DNA of 64,000 bases from Datisca glomerata (lineage: Eukaryota; Streptophyta; Magnoliopsida; Cucurbitales; Datiscaceae): the NCBI GenBank assembly GCA_003255025.1, contig QANY01005074.1, positions 184,252 to 248,251 of the forward strand. The letters are read 5' to 3'. Shown piece by piece: positions 45,420 through 57,375 of this stretch. The notes under the pieces are model-generated. The model ran no database searches. It was not told the DNA's origin and saw only the letters and a list, made by a program, of their open reading frames with translations. The translations under genes and the position numbers were made by a program. Positions within the stretch are counted from its first letter, which is position 1; every line of letters begins with the position of its first letter.

Positions 45420-46289
45420 GAGAGAGAGAGAAGGAAAGAGAGAAGAGAGAGTGTGAGATAGAAAATGAGAGAGAGATAAGAGGGGACCGCGAGAGAAAGA
45501 GAGGGGGGAAGAGAAAGGGAGAGAATGACAGATAACAAGAAAATGAGAGAGAGAGTGTGGGGGAGAGAATAAGGGAGTGAGAGATAGATAGATAGAGCGA
45601 CAGAGAGAAAGAGAACGAGAGAGAGAGGTGGAGAGCAAGAGAGAGAGATAGAGAGAGTGAGTGAGAGAGAGGGGGAGGGCGAGAGAGAGAAAGAGAGCAA
45701 TAGAAAGAGACAAAGGGGGAGAGAGAGAGCGAGATACATGGAGAGAGAGACAAAGAGAGAGCCAGAGAGAGATAGAAAGAGAGAGATAGAGAGAGAGAGA
45801 AAGAATGAGAGAGTGAGGGATTGAGAGAATGAGGGAGTGAGGGAGTGAGATATAGATATATAGATAGATAGGTAGGTAGATAGAGAGAGAGTGATGGAGA
45901 GAGAGAATGAGGGGGAGAGATAAATAGATAGATACAACGACAAAGAGAGAGAGAGGGAGAGAGAGAGTTAGGGATAGAGAGAGTAAGTGAGTGAGAGAAA
46001 GGGAGAGAGAAAGTGAGAGTGACGGAGAGAGTTATAACCAGGGACCGAGAGAAATAGGGAGAGAGAGAGAGAACGAGTTAGTGAGGGATAGATAGATTGA
46101 GAGAGTGATAGAAAAAAAGAGAGAGAGAGATAAAGGGGGTGTGAGAGAGAGAATGAGAGATAGAGAAGGAGAGAGAGTGTAAGTAAGGGAGAGAGAATGA
46201 GGGAGTGAGAGATAGAAAGATAGATAGATAATGAGAGAGAGATAGAGAGAGAATGTGTGTGTGCGTGTGTGTGAGATAGAGAGAGCGGG

Positions 46290-47190
46290 AGAGGGAGAGG
46301 GAGAGGAAGAGAGAGAGAGAAAAAGATAGAAGGGGTAAAAGAGAGAGGGGAGAGAGAGAGAGTTAGAATGAGAGAGAGAGCGAGAAAGAGAGGGAAAACA
46401 GGAAAGCGAGAGAGCGAGAGAGAATTAGAGATAGGGAGAATGAGGACGTGTGGGATAAATAGATAGAGAGAGAGCGATAAAGAGAGAGAGGGTGAGAGAG
46501 AGTGGGAGAGAGAGAGAGTAAGGGGGAGAGAGGGAGAGTGAGTGGGAGAGAGAGTGTGTGTGTATGTGTTGGGGAGAGAGAGTGAGAGAGAGAGAGTTAG
46601 GGATAGAGAGAATGAGGGCGTGTGGGATAGATAAAGAGAGAGTGACAGAGTGCAAGAGAGAGAAAGAGACAAAGTGAGGGAAAGAGAGAGAGAGTGAGTT
46701 AGAGAGAGAGTGTGTGTGTGTGTTAGAAGGAGAGTGAAGAGAGAGAGTGAGATAGAAAAGGAGAGTGAGAGAGTGAGATAGAAAAGGAGCGAGAGAGGGG
46801 GAGAGAGTGAGAAAGAGAGGGTGTCTGTGTTGGAGAGAAAGGGAGAGGGTAGAGAGTGTGTGTGTTGGAGAAAGGGAGAGAGAGAGAAGAGAGAATGAGT
46901 GAGAGACAAAAGGAGAGAGAGTGAGTGAGGTAATGAGAGAAGGAGATATAGATAGATAGAGAGCGCGACAAAGAGTGAGAAAGAGAGTGAGAGAGAGATA
47001 GAGAGAGAAAGGGAGAGAGAGAGTAGAGAGAGAGCAAGACACAGACAGAGAGGGGGAGAGAGGGAGAGAGTAAGAGATAGCAAGGGAGAGAGAAAATGAG
47101 GGAGTGAGAGATAGATATATAGATAGAGAGAGCGATAAAGAGACAGGGTGAGGGGAGGGAGAGAGAGAGATAAAAGGGGACCGCGAGAGA
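46290..47190 (+). repeat. segmental duplication within the GA array, copy 2
   Basis: Partner of 43268-44160. Similar order continues to the right: the GAGGTTAAGAGAGAG block at about 44392 and 47440, and the TTTAACAGAGAGAGGGAG block at 44754, 47837 and 48941. The right part therefore has a further duplication at about 0.94 kb (48348 and 49290). Confidence 0.85.
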
Positions 47191-50100
47191 GTGTGAAGGA
47201 GAGAAAGGGAGAGAGAGAGAGATAGAGAGAGAAGAGAGAGGGGGGAGAAAGAGAGCAATAGAAAGAGGCAAAGGGGGGAGAGAGCGAGAGAGATGGAGAG
47301 AGAGAGAGCCAAAGAGAGATAGAAAGAGAGAGAGCGAGTGCGAGAGAGAGAGAAAAGTGAGAGAGAAAGCGAGAGAGATAGAGAGAAAGAGAGAGTGAGA
47401 TAGATAGATAAAGAGAGAGAGGGAGAGAGAGAGAGAGATAATGAGGTTAAGAGAGAGAGAGATAATGAGGTTAAGAGAGAGAGAAAGATAATGGGAGAAA
47501 GAGAAAAAGAGTGATAGTGAGAAGAGAGAGAGTGTGAGACAGAGAGAGGGGAGAGACAGATAGAGAGATAGAGAGGGAGAAAGAGAGAGAGGGAGAGTGA
47601 GGGAGAGAGAAAGAGAGTGAGTGAATGAGAGAGAGAGAAGAGAGAAAAGAGTGGGAGAATGAGAGAGAGAAGAGAGAGAGAGAGAGGGAGAGAGAGAGGG
47701 AGAGTGTGTGAGGGAGAGAGAAAGAGACTGATGAGAGAGAAAAAGAGAGAGAGACAAGAAAGAAAGAGAATGAGTGTGAGAGAGAGATAACAGAAAAATG
47801 GGAGAGAGAAAGAGAGTGTAGGGGAGGAAGAAAGATTTAACAGAGAGAGGGAGTGAGGGAGAGAGAGTGAGAGAGAGAGACAAAGAGAAGAGACAGAGAG
47901 AGAAGGAGAGAGTGGGAGAGAGTGGTAGAGAGAGAGAAAGTGAGGGAGTGAGTGAGAGAGCGAGAGAGAGAGCGAGAGAGAGAATAGAGAAACAAGAGAA
48001 AGAGAAGAGAGAGAGCGCAGAGAGTGAGTGAGGAGAGAGAGGGAGAGAGGGAAAGAGAGCGAGAAAGAGTGAGGGGGAGAGAGATAGAGAGGGGAGAGAG
48101 AGAGAGAAAGAAAGTAAGAGAGGGTGCGAGAGAGAGAGAGAAAGAGAGAGAGAATAGAGAAACAAGAGAAAGAGGAGAGAGAGAGCGCAGAGAGTGAGTG
48201 AGGAGAGAGAGGGAGAGAGGGAAAGAGAGCGAGAAAGAGTGAGGGGGAGAGAGATAGAGAGGGGAGAGAGATAGAAAGAAAGTAAGAGAGGGTGCGAGAG
48301 AGAGAGAGAAAGAGAGAAATAACAGGAAAGCGAGAGGGCGAGAGAGATTTAGGGATAGAGAGAATGAGGTGTGTGGGACAAATAGATAGATAGAGAAGAA
48401 AGCTATAGAGAGAGAGATAACGGGAGAGAGAGTGAGTGAGTGGGAGAGTATGTGTGTGTGTGTGTGTGTGTGTTGGTGAGAGAGAGAGAGCGAGAATGAG
48501 AGAGAGAGATAACAGGACAACTATAGAGAGAGAGAGAGTTAGGGATAGAGAGAATGAGGGCATCTGGGATAGATATATAGAGAGAGTGACAAAGAGGGAG
48601 AGAGATAGAGTGCGAGAAATAGAGAGTGAGGGATAGAGAGAGGGGAGAGACAGACAGAGAGATAGAGAGGGAGAAAGAGAGAGAGGGAGAGTGAGGGAGA
48701 GAGAAAGAGAGTGAGTGAATGAGAGAGAGAGAAGAGAGAAAAGAGTGGGAGAGTGAGAGAGAGAGAAGAGAGAGAGGGAGAGAGAAAGGGAGAAAGAGCA
48801 AGGGAGAGTGTGTGAGAGAGAGAGAAAGAGACTGATGAGAGAGAAAAAGAGAGAGAGACAAGAAAGAAAGAGAATGAGTGTGAGAGAGAGATAATAGAAA
48901 AATGAGAGAGAGAAAGAGAGTGTAAGGGAGGAAGAAAGATTTAACAGAGAGAGGGAGTGAGTGAGAGAGAGAGAGAAGAGAGAAGAGAGAGAGTGTGAGA
49001 GAGTGAGACAAAGAGAAGAGACAGAGAGAGAAGGAGAGAGTGGGAAAGAGTGGTAGAGAGAGAGAAAGTGAGGGAGTGAGTGAGAGAGCGAGAGAGAGAG
49101 AGAGAGAATAGAGAAACAAGAGAAAGAGGAGAGAGAGAGCGCGGAGAGTGAGTGAGGAGAGAGGGAAAGAGAGCGAGAAAAAGTGAGGGGGAGAGAGATA
49201 GAGAGAGGGGGAGTGAGAGAAAGAAAGTAAGAGAGGGAGCGAGAGAGAGAGAGAAAGAGAGAAATAATAGGAAAGCGAGAGAGCGAGAGAGATTTAGGAA
49301 TAGAGAGAATGAGGTGTGTGGGACAAATAGATAGATAGAGAAAGCAATAGAGAGAGAGAGATAACGGGAGAGAGAGAGTGAGTGAGTGAGTGGGAGAGTG
49401 TGTGTGTGTGTGTGTGTGTGTGTTGGTGAGAGAAAGAGAGCGAGAATGAGAGAGAGATAACGGGACAACCATAGAGAGAGAGAGTTAGGGATGGAGAGAA
49501 TGAGGGCATCTGGGATAGATATATAGAGAGAGTGACAAAGAGAGAGAGAGAGAGATAGAGTGCGAGAAATAGACAGAGTGAGGGAAAAAGAGAGAGTGTG
49601 TGAGTTAGAGAGTGTGTGTGTGTGTATGTGTGTGTGTGTGTGTGTGTGTTGGAGGGAGATAGAGAGAGAGAGAAGGAAAGAGAGAAGAGAGTGTGTGAGA
49701 TAAAAAATGAGAGAGAGATAAGAGGGGACCGCGAGAGAAAGAGAGGGGGGAAGAGAAAGGGAGAGAGAATGACAGATAACAAGAAAATGAGAGAGAGTGT
49801 GTGGGGGAGAGAATAAGGGAGTGAGAGATAGATAGATAGAGCGACAGGGAGAAAGAGAGCGAGAGAGAGAGGTAGAGAGCGAGAGAGAGAGAGAGAGATA
49901 GAGAGTGAGTGAGAGAGAGAGGGGGAGGGCGAGAGAGAGAAAGAGAGCAATAAAAAGAGACAAAGGGGGAGAGAGAGCGAGAGAGATGGAGAGAGAGCCA
50001 GAGAGAGATAGAAAGAGAGAGATAGAGAGAGAAAGAATGAGAGAGTGAGGGATTGAGAGAATGAGGGAGTGAGATATAGATATATTGATAGATAGGTAGG

Positions 50101-50943
50101 TAGATAGAGAGAGAGAGTTATGGAGAGAGAGAATGAGGGGGAGAGATAAATAGATAGATACAACGACAAAGAGAGAGAGAAAGAGAGAGGGAGAGAGACA
50201 GAGTTAGAGATAGAGAGAGAGTAAGTGAGTGAGAGAAAGAGAGAAAGGGAGAGAGAAGAGAGAAAGTGAGAGTGACGGAGAGAGTTATAACCAGGGACTG
50301 AGAGAAATAGGGAGAGAGAGAAAACGAGTTAGTAAGGGATAGATAGATTGAGAGAGTGATAGAGAAAAATAGAGAGAGAGATAAAGGGGGTGTGAGAGAG
50401 AGAATGAGAGATAGAGAAGGGGAGAGAGTGTAAGTAAGGGAGAAAGAGAATGAGGGAGTGAGAGATAGAAAGATAGATAGATAGCGAGAGAGAGAGATAG
50501 AGAGAGAGAGATAGAGATAACAGAAAAAGAAAGAGAGTGAGAGAGAGATGGAAAGATAATGGAAAAGCAAGAGAGAGATAGAGAGAGAGAGATACAGAGA
50601 GAGATCAGGGGGAGGGAGAGAGAGATAACTCGGGACTAGGAGAGAGAGAGGGTAAGGGAGAGAGAAAGAATGAGGGAGTGAGGGATATATAGATAGATTG
50701 AGACAGCGCTAGAGAGAGAGAGAGCTGGGGCAGATAGCGAAGAGAGAGAGAGAGATTAGAGGGAGGGAGAGAGATAACAAGGGACTGGGAGAGAGAGGGA
50801 GAGAGAGAGTAAGGGAGAGAGGGATAGATAGATAGATTGAGAGAGCGATAGAGAAAGAGAATGCGGGGGGAGATAGTGAGAAGAGAGAGAGTGTGAGAGA
50901 TAGAGATACATACATACATATATATATATATAATGGGAGAGAG

Positions 50944-51188
50944 ATTCTCTCTCTCTATCGCTCTCTCAATCTATCGATTTATCGCTCACTCCCTCATTCT
51001 CTCCCACCCTCTCTCTCTCTCTCCCTCTCTCTATCTTTATACCATTATCTCCCTCTCTCTCTATCTCTCTCTCACTCACTGTCCTCCTCCCTCTCTCACT
51101 CTCTCTCTCTATCTCACTCTCTCTCTCTATCTCACTCACACATTCTCTCTCTATCCCTCACTCTCTCTCTTCTCACTATCTCCCCCTA
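50944..51188 (-). repeat. inverted (pyrimidine-rich) segment in the GA array
   Basis: For about 245 bp the plus strand switches from purines to pyrimidines (CTCTCTCTCTATCGCTCTCT...), then returns to purines at 51189. It contains the reverse complement of the array's own anchor (TCAATCTATCGATTTATCGC, then TCCCTCATTCTCTCCC), so it is an inverted piece of the array. A (CATA/TA)n run borders it at 50906-50932, and AATAAATCGATAGATTGAG lies at the right edge. Confidence 0.88.
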
Positions 51189-53103
51189 ATAAATCGATAG
51201 ATTGAGAGAGCGATAGAGAGAGAGAGAGATAGAGAGAGAGCGAGTGAGGGGAGAGAGTGTGTTTGTCTGTTTGAGAGAGAGAGATAGATAAGAGAGGGTG
51301 AAAAGAGATAGAGAGATAACGGGAAGTCGAGAGAGAGAAAGAGAAAGAGACCTGAGCGTGGGGGAGGGAGAGAAAGATAACGAAGGATTGGGAGAGAGAG
51401 GGAGAGGGAGAGAGAATGAGAGAATGAGGGAGTGAGAGATGGAGAGATAGATTGAGAGAGGGATAGAGAGAGAGAGAAAGAGAGAGTGAGTGAGTGAGAG
51501 AGAGATAATGAGGTTCAGAGAGAGAGAGAGATAACAGGAGAACGAGAAAAAGAGTGATAGTGAGAAGAGTGAGAGAGGGAGAGAGACAAAAAGAGTGAGA
51601 GAGAGGGGAGAGAAAGAGAGAGAGAGATAGAGTGTGTGTGTGTGTGTGTGTGATATAGAGAGAAAGAGAGAGCGAGAGAGGGAGAGGTAGAGGGAGACGG
51701 ACAGAGCGAGAGAGAGGGAGAGAGATAATGGGAGAGAGATGGAGAGAGGAGGGAGAGAGATAAAAGCGAAGAGAGGGAGGGACATCGAGAGAGAGAGACA
51801 GAGACAGGGAGAGAGAGAACAAGAATAGGGAGTGAGAGATAGATAGAAAGAGAAAAAGGGCAACAGAGAGCAACAGAGAGAAAGACAGAGTGAGGGATAG
51901 ATAGATAGATTGAGAGAGGGATAGAGAGAGAGAGATAATGAGGTTAAGAGAGAGAGAGATAACAGGAGAAAGAGAAAAAGAGTAATAGTGTGAAGAGAGA
52001 GAGTGTGAGAGAGAGAGAAAGAGAGAGAGATAGAGAGGGTGTGTGAGTGAGTTAGAGAGAGAGAGAGAGGGAGAAAGTGTGAGAGAGAGAGAATGGGAGA
52101 GAGAGTGAGAGAGATAAAAGCGAAGAGAATAAGGGAGAGCGAGAGAGAGACAGAGATAGGGAGAGAGAGAGATCAAGAATAGGGAGTGAGAGATAGATAG
52201 ATAGAGAAAGAGAGCAACAAAGAAAGAGAGAGACAGGGAGAGAGAGAGGAGAGAGAAACAGAGCGAGAGAGGGAGAGGAGAGAGAAACAGAGTGAGAGAG
52301 GGAGAGGAGAGAGAAACAGAGGGAGTGAGAGATAGATATATAGATAGAGAGTGACAAAGAGAGGGTGAGAGGGAGGGAGAGAGAGATAAGAGGGGACCGC
52401 GAGAGAGAGAGGGGGGAAAGAAAGGGAGAGAGAGAGTGAGAGATAATAAGAAAATGAGAGAGAGTGTGAGGGGGAGAGAATAAGGGAGTGAGAGATAGAT
52501 AGAACGATAGAGAGAAAGAAAGAGAAAGAGAGAAAAGAGAAAAGGGGAGGGCGAGAGAGAGAAAGAGAGCAATAGAAAGAGACTAAGGGGAGAGAGAGCA
52601 AGAGAGATCGAGAGAGAGAGAGCCAAAGAGAGATAGAAAGAGAGAGCCAAAGAGAGAGAAAAGTGAGAGGGAAAGTAAGAGAGATAACGGGGGAGTGAAA
52701 GTGAGAGAGAGAGAGTGAGTGCGATAGAGAGATAGAGAGATAACGAGGTTAAGAGAGAGAGATAATGGGAGAAAGAGAAAAAAGAGTGATCGTGAAAAGA
52801 GAGTGAGACAGAGAGGGGAGAGGCAGCAAAAGAGATAGGAGGGAGAAAGAGAGAGAGGGAGAGTGAGGGAGAAGAGGGTGAGTGAGGGAGAGAGAGAGAG
52901 AAAAGAGTGAGAGAGTGAGAGAGAGATACAGAGAAGAGAGAGAGACAGAGAGAGGGAAAGAGAGGGGGAGAGACAGAGAAAGAGAGAGGGAGAGGAAAGA
53001 GACTGAGTCAAAGAGAGAGAGACAAGAAAGAAAGAGAGTGAGTGAGAGAGAGAGATAACAGAAAAACGAGAGAGAGAAAGAAAGAGAGAGAGAAGGAGAG
53101 AGA

Positions 53104-54138
53104 TGATATGAACCCCACCGATGAATTACGATGAAACCCGATAACAATGATGGTTCAAGAACCCCAAGAATGTGAAAGACAAGACTGTTGAGCCTTAACC
53201 CGTTATCTAGCAAGATAAGAACTAAGACTACGAAGGATAGAAACGTCACACTAAGAAACCTAAGGATCACTCAAGAATCAAGGTGATAAGTTTGGTTGTT
53301 TGAACGCCACAAGACTAACTTGATAAGTTCAAAGAGTTCTTTCAAGAACAAAGAGGACACACCTCACGATAACATAAACTTGTTTTCAATATTCATGACC
53401 TCGTCCTAAATTTCGTGGGTACCATGTTTTATACTTGGAACAACCCACCAAGAATATGAAAAGCATTAATTTTAGCTTTGAAACAAAACCAACATTAAAG
53501 TAAATAAGTCCCCACATTTTTAGACCTTTTTTGACTACTAATAATAAGTAAATATCACTAATTGACTATGACCAATGTATTTAAGCATAACCAATCCAAG
53601 CTAGATTCATCCCCCTATTTAATAGCTTTGAAAATAGTCTAATTCATGCCCTTTCATGGCCTTATCTCGATGAACACATTTTTGTAGGTTCATTATCCTT
53701 TTCAATTGCTTTTGTATGCTAATTAGACTCTTCAATGGCCTTGATGACATGGATAATCAATCCAAGCTAGATTCATCCCCCTATTTAATAGCCTTGAAAA
53801 TAGTCCAATTCATGCCCTTTCATGGCCTTATCTTGATGAACACGTTTTTGTAGGTTCATTATTCTTTTCCATTGCTTTTGTATGCTAATTAGACTCTTCA
53901 ATGGCCTTGATGACATGGATAAAGCCTTGATTTTCATTTGGACCCACATTGGGCTTCACTTTTCCAGAATCATTCCAATTCTCTTGAATCAGCCCAATAA
54001 GAGCTTTCTTGAAATTTTGGGCTCTAAGTCTTGTAATTGGACGACCAGGGAGTCATAAAGGATCTTGTGCAAGTTCAAGTCCGTTCCCGCGTGTATGCTC
54101 AGCCCCACTATCCATTTTCAGCTCCTAGATTTACATCA
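53104..54138 (-). repeat. 3' LTR of the second gypsy element, with internal 166-bp duplication
   Basis: Minus-strand ends TGATGTAAATC (54138) and GGGTTCATATCA (53104), 1,035 bp. A block starting AATCCAAGCTAGATTCATCC occurs twice in tandem (53593 and 53759, period 166 bp). The other LTR has it once. The terminal region shares the GATGAAACCCGATAACAATG stretch with the LTRs of the composite at 30.7-39.7 kb, so the families are related. Confidence 0.85.
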
Positions 54139-54670
54139 TTCTCCCCCTCTTGAAAAGGATTTGTCCTCAAATCAACACCTGCATCAAATGGAGACAAATC
54201 AGCAACATCAAAGCTTGTACTGACACCGTATTCACCTGGTAAGTCAAGTTTGTAAGCATTGTCATTAATGCGTTCCACCACTTGAAATGGTCCATCACCC
54301 GAGGTAGGAGTTTTGAACGTCGTTGCTCTGGAAAATGCTCTTTTCTCCAGTGCAACCAAACCCAATCTCCTGGTTCAAAAACTATCTTCTTGCGTCCCTT
54401 GTTGGCTTGATTGACATATTGTTCAGTCCTCCTTTCAATATTCAGTCGTGCCTTCTCATGAATTTGCTTCACAAATTCAGCCTTCTTTTTCCTATCTAAG
54501 TTTACACGTTCACTCAAAGGTAAAGGAATTAAATCCAAAAAAGACAAAGGATTAAATCCATAAATAATATCAAACGGTGAAAACTTAGTTGTTGAATGTG
54601 CACTTCTATTGTAAGCAAATTCAACATGTGGCAAACAATCTTCCCACATTTTTAAGTTCTTCTTCTTCAT
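54139..54670 (-). pseudogene. gypsy integrase C-terminal part
   Basis: Frame 54670-54167 reads [37 protein letters not shown], then [20 protein letters not shown] and [20 protein letters not shown]. After a frame change, 54365-54108 continues [20 protein letters not shown] and [14 protein letters not shown]. It matches the integrase tails in the composite element and ends at the polypurine tract. Confidence 0.8.
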
Positions 54671-55310
54671 CAGTTTGTGGATGACAAGTAGTAGAAAATA
54701 ATAACTTGGTTCCCAACTTTCCCCACAAAGTCTTCGAAAAGTAACTCAAAAACTTTGCATCCCTATAAAAAACAATGGTCTTAGGCATGCCATGTAACCT
54801 AACAATTTCCTTGAAGAACAAATCAGCTATATATGATGCATCATCGGTTTTATGAAATGCAATGAAGTGTGCCATTTTAGAAAACCTGTCAACTACCACA
54901 AAAATTGAATATCTCCCCCTCTTAGTTCTAGGTAAACCCAAAATAAAATCCATAGAAATATCAGTCCAAGGTTTACTAGGTATAGGCAAAGGGGTGTACA
55001 AGCCATGAGGTTTTAATTTGGACTTAGCTTGTTTACATGTGATACATTTTTCACATATTCTTTGCACATCACGCTTTATATGTGGCCAAAAGAAATGTTC
55101 ATGCAAAATTCCAAAAGTCTTAGCTACTCCAAAATGGCCCATTAATCCTCCTCCATGAGCTTCTCTCACAAGCAATTCACGCAAAGAACACATAGGCAAA
55201 CACAATTTATTTTCGCTAAACAGAAATCTATTATGCCTACAAAACTTATCAATTGTGACTTTTTCACATGCATTGAACACATTACCAAAATCAGAATCTT
55301 GTGCATACAA
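54621..55310 (-). pseudogene. gypsy integrase core, catalytic Glu region deleted
   Basis: A 229-codon frame with the zinc-binding region ([11 protein letters not shown]...[12 protein letters not shown]...[11 protein letters not shown]) and the first catalytic Asp ([20 protein letters not shown]). The second Asp lies in [12 protein letters not shown]. After TTCHPQTD the usual segment with the catalytic Glu is missing: about 55 bp are deleted and the frame shifts, so the next block reads [12 protein letters not shown] instead of [12 protein letters not shown]. Integrase inserts the element DNA; this one is dead. Confidence 0.82.
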
Positions 55311-55343
55311 ATCCTTAATGTATTCAAACCAAGCAATTTGTGT

Positions 55344-55742
55344 CTAAAATTGAAAGTAAGGCATACCTTTGGGACAATGCGTCAGCACCACATTTTCCTT
55401 ACCTCGCCCATATTTGATCACATAAGGAAATGTTTCAATGAATTCTACCCACTTGGCATGTCGTTTGTTCAACTTTTGCTGTCCTTTCAAATATTTCAAG
55501 GATTCATGATTCGTGGGAATCACAAACTCCTTTGACCATAGATAATGCTGCCAATTTTCCAATGCCCTCACCAAAGCGTACATCTCTTTATCATAAGTTG
55601 GATAATTTAGAGCTGCCCCACTCAACTTTTCACTAAAATAAGCCACGAGATGACCTTCTTGCATCAAAACAGCTACAATACCTATTCCTGAGGCATCACA
55701 CTCAATTTCAAATGTTTTAGCGAAGTTAGGTAAAATAAGCAA
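55344..55742 (-). pseudogene. gypsy RNase H domain
   Basis: Frame of 132 codons: [96 protein letters not shown]. The first RNase H Asp (C-D-A-S) and Glu (K-E-M-Y-A) are present. The usual V-x-A-D-A-L-S ending reads VVLTHCP. A stop separates it from integrase. Confidence 0.8.
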
Positions 55743-55787
55743 TGCTGCATTAGTTAACTTTTCTTTGATCGAATTGAATGCTTTTTC

Positions 55788-56318
55788 TTATTCTTTTTCC
55801 CACTTAAATGGAACATTTTTCTTGATGACTTTAGTAAGAGGGGCGGCCAAGGTACTAAAATCATGCACAAACCGTCTATAGAAGCTAGTGAGGCCGTGAA
55901 AACTCCTCACTTGGCTGATTGTTGTTGGAGTTGGCCACTCATGTATTACCTTCACCTTTTCCTCGTCCACCTCAATTCCTTTAGAACTAACAACAAAGCC
56001 AAGAAACACAAGCTTATCCTTGCAAAAGGTGCACTTATTGAGGTTAGCAAACAACTTTTCTTTCCTTAACACATCTAAAACAAATTTCAAACGCTCTACA
56101 TGTTCTTCCATGTTTTGGCTATAAATTAGGATATCATCAAAATATACAACTACAAATCTACCAATAAATGCATGTAAAACATGGTTTATCAAACGCATAA
56201 ATGCGCTCGGAGCATTAGTTAAACCAAAAGGCATCACTAACCACTCGTACAAATCGTGTTTAGTTTTAAAGCCAGTTTTCCATTCATCACCTTCTTTCAT
56301 TCTAATTTGGTGAACAAT
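55788..56318 (-). pseudogene. gypsy reverse transcriptase, N-terminus deleted
   Basis: The frame enters at [20 protein letters not shown] and runs through [20 protein letters not shown] to [12 protein letters not shown], with catalytic Y-F-D-D at 56144-56133. It continues to [20 protein letters not shown] and [16 protein letters not shown]. This is the least damaged enzyme domain of the gypsy set, but the first RT motif with its catalytic Asp is absent. Confidence 0.82.
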
Positions 56319-56704
56319 GTATCTAAGCATAACCAATCCAAGCTAGATTCATCACCCTGTTTAATAGCCTTAAAAATAGTCCAATTCATGCCCTTTCATG
56401 GCCTTATCTTGATGAACACATTTTTGTAGGTTCATTATCCTTTTCAATATGGTAATTAGACTCTTCAATGGCCTTGATGACATGGATAAAGTCTTGATTT
56501 TCATTTGGACCCCCATTGGGCTTCACTTTTCCAGAATCATTCAAATTCTCTTGAATCAACCCAACAAGTGCTTTCTTGAAATTTTGGGCTCTAAGTCTTG
56601 TAATTGGACCACCAGGGAGTGATAAAGAATCTTGTGCAAGTTCAGCTCCATTCCCGCATGTATGCTCAGCCCCACATCCATTTTCAGCACCTAGATTTGC
56701 ATCA
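56318..56704 (-). repeat. 5' LTR of the second gypsy element, truncated
   Basis: Starts TGATGCAAATCTAGG at 56704 on the minus strand and matches the first ~390 bp of the other LTR, with one copy of the block that is duplicated there. It stops in the CCAATGTAT region (reading CAATGTAT at 56327) and passes straight into RT coding sequence. Confidence 0.8.
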
Positions 56705-57135
56705 AGAGAGGTAGAGAGAGAGAGAGAGAGAAAGTGAGGGAGAGAGGGAGTGAGTGACAGAGCGAGAAAGAGTGAGTGAGAGAGTGAAAAGAGAAAGAAG
56801 AGATAATGAAGAGAGAGAGAGCGAGAGAGCAGAGAGAGAGTGAGGAGAGAGGGTGAGAGAGAGTGAGAGAGAGAGAGAGGGATAGAGAGAGAGCGAGAGA
56901 GAACAAGAATAGGGAGTGAGAGATAGATAGATAGAGAAAAAGAGCAACAAAGAGAGAGAGAGACAGAGAGATAGGGAGAGGAGAGAGAGGGAGAGGATAG
57001 AGAAAGAGAGCGAGAGAAAGGGAGTGAGGGATTGATAGGTAGATTGAGAGAGGTATAGATAGATAGAGAGAGAGAGAGCGATAGAGAGAGAAAAAGAGAG
57101 AGCGATAACGGGGTTCAACGAGAGAGAAGGATAAC

Positions 57136-57186
<51 letters not shown>

Positions 57187-57344
57187 GATAGAGAGAAGAG
57201 AGAGAGAGGAGATAGAGAGAAGAGAGAGAGAGAGTGTGTGTGTGTGTGTGTGTGTGAGAAAGAGAGTGAGAGAGAGAGATAGAACGAGCGAGCGAAAGAT
57301 AGAGAGAAAGAGGGGAGAGAGTGAATGAGGGACTTAGAGAGATG

Positions 57345-57375
<31 letters not shown>

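Larger units (their letters stand above)
40131..53103 (+). repeat. 13-kb purine-rich (GA) array with anchor words
   Basis: The plus strand is almost entirely A and G, mostly GA dinucleotides with GGA/GAAA variants, plus embedded (TG)n and (GATA)n runs. It is not a simple microsatellite. Words such as GTTAGGGATAGAGAGAATGA followed by GGG...TGGGATAGATA recur (about 41159, 41336, 43571, 45264, 46596, 48538, 49483), as do ATAACGGGAAAGCGAGAG, AGGGGACCGCGAGAG and GACAACCATAGAGAG. Pairs of anchors are about 172-193 bp apart, suggesting an old ~180-bp unit swollen by GA growth. Minus-strand frames up to 1,015 codons are Ser/Leu strings forced by CT repetition, not genes. Confidence 0.92.
53104..56704 (-). 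mobile_element. Ty3/gypsy element, internally deleted, inserted in the GA array
   Basis: Minus-strand element of 3,601 bp. The 5' LTR (56704-56318) is truncated, pol remnants follow, then a polypurine tract (54151-54139) and a full 3' LTR (54138-53104). AGAGA flanks both sides (53099-53103 and 56705-56709), consistent with a 5-bp duplication, though weak evidence in GA repeats. The end of the 5' LTR, primer site, gag, protease and N-terminal RT are gone. The join at 56318-56325 connects LTR sequence directly to RT codons ([11 protein letters not shown]). Confidence 0.88.

Noticed and set aside
42856..45713. Several 200-670-codon Ser/Leu/His frames with ...HTHTHT... strings
   Set aside because: His/Thr runs are translated (TG)n microsatellites. 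These frames are repeat products.
46425..49472. 1,015-codon minus-strand open frame rich in Ser/Leu
   Set aside because: The complement of GA repeats is CT repeats, whose frames (TCT, CTC) encode Ser and Leu and rarely make stops. No domain, signal or non-repeat content is present.
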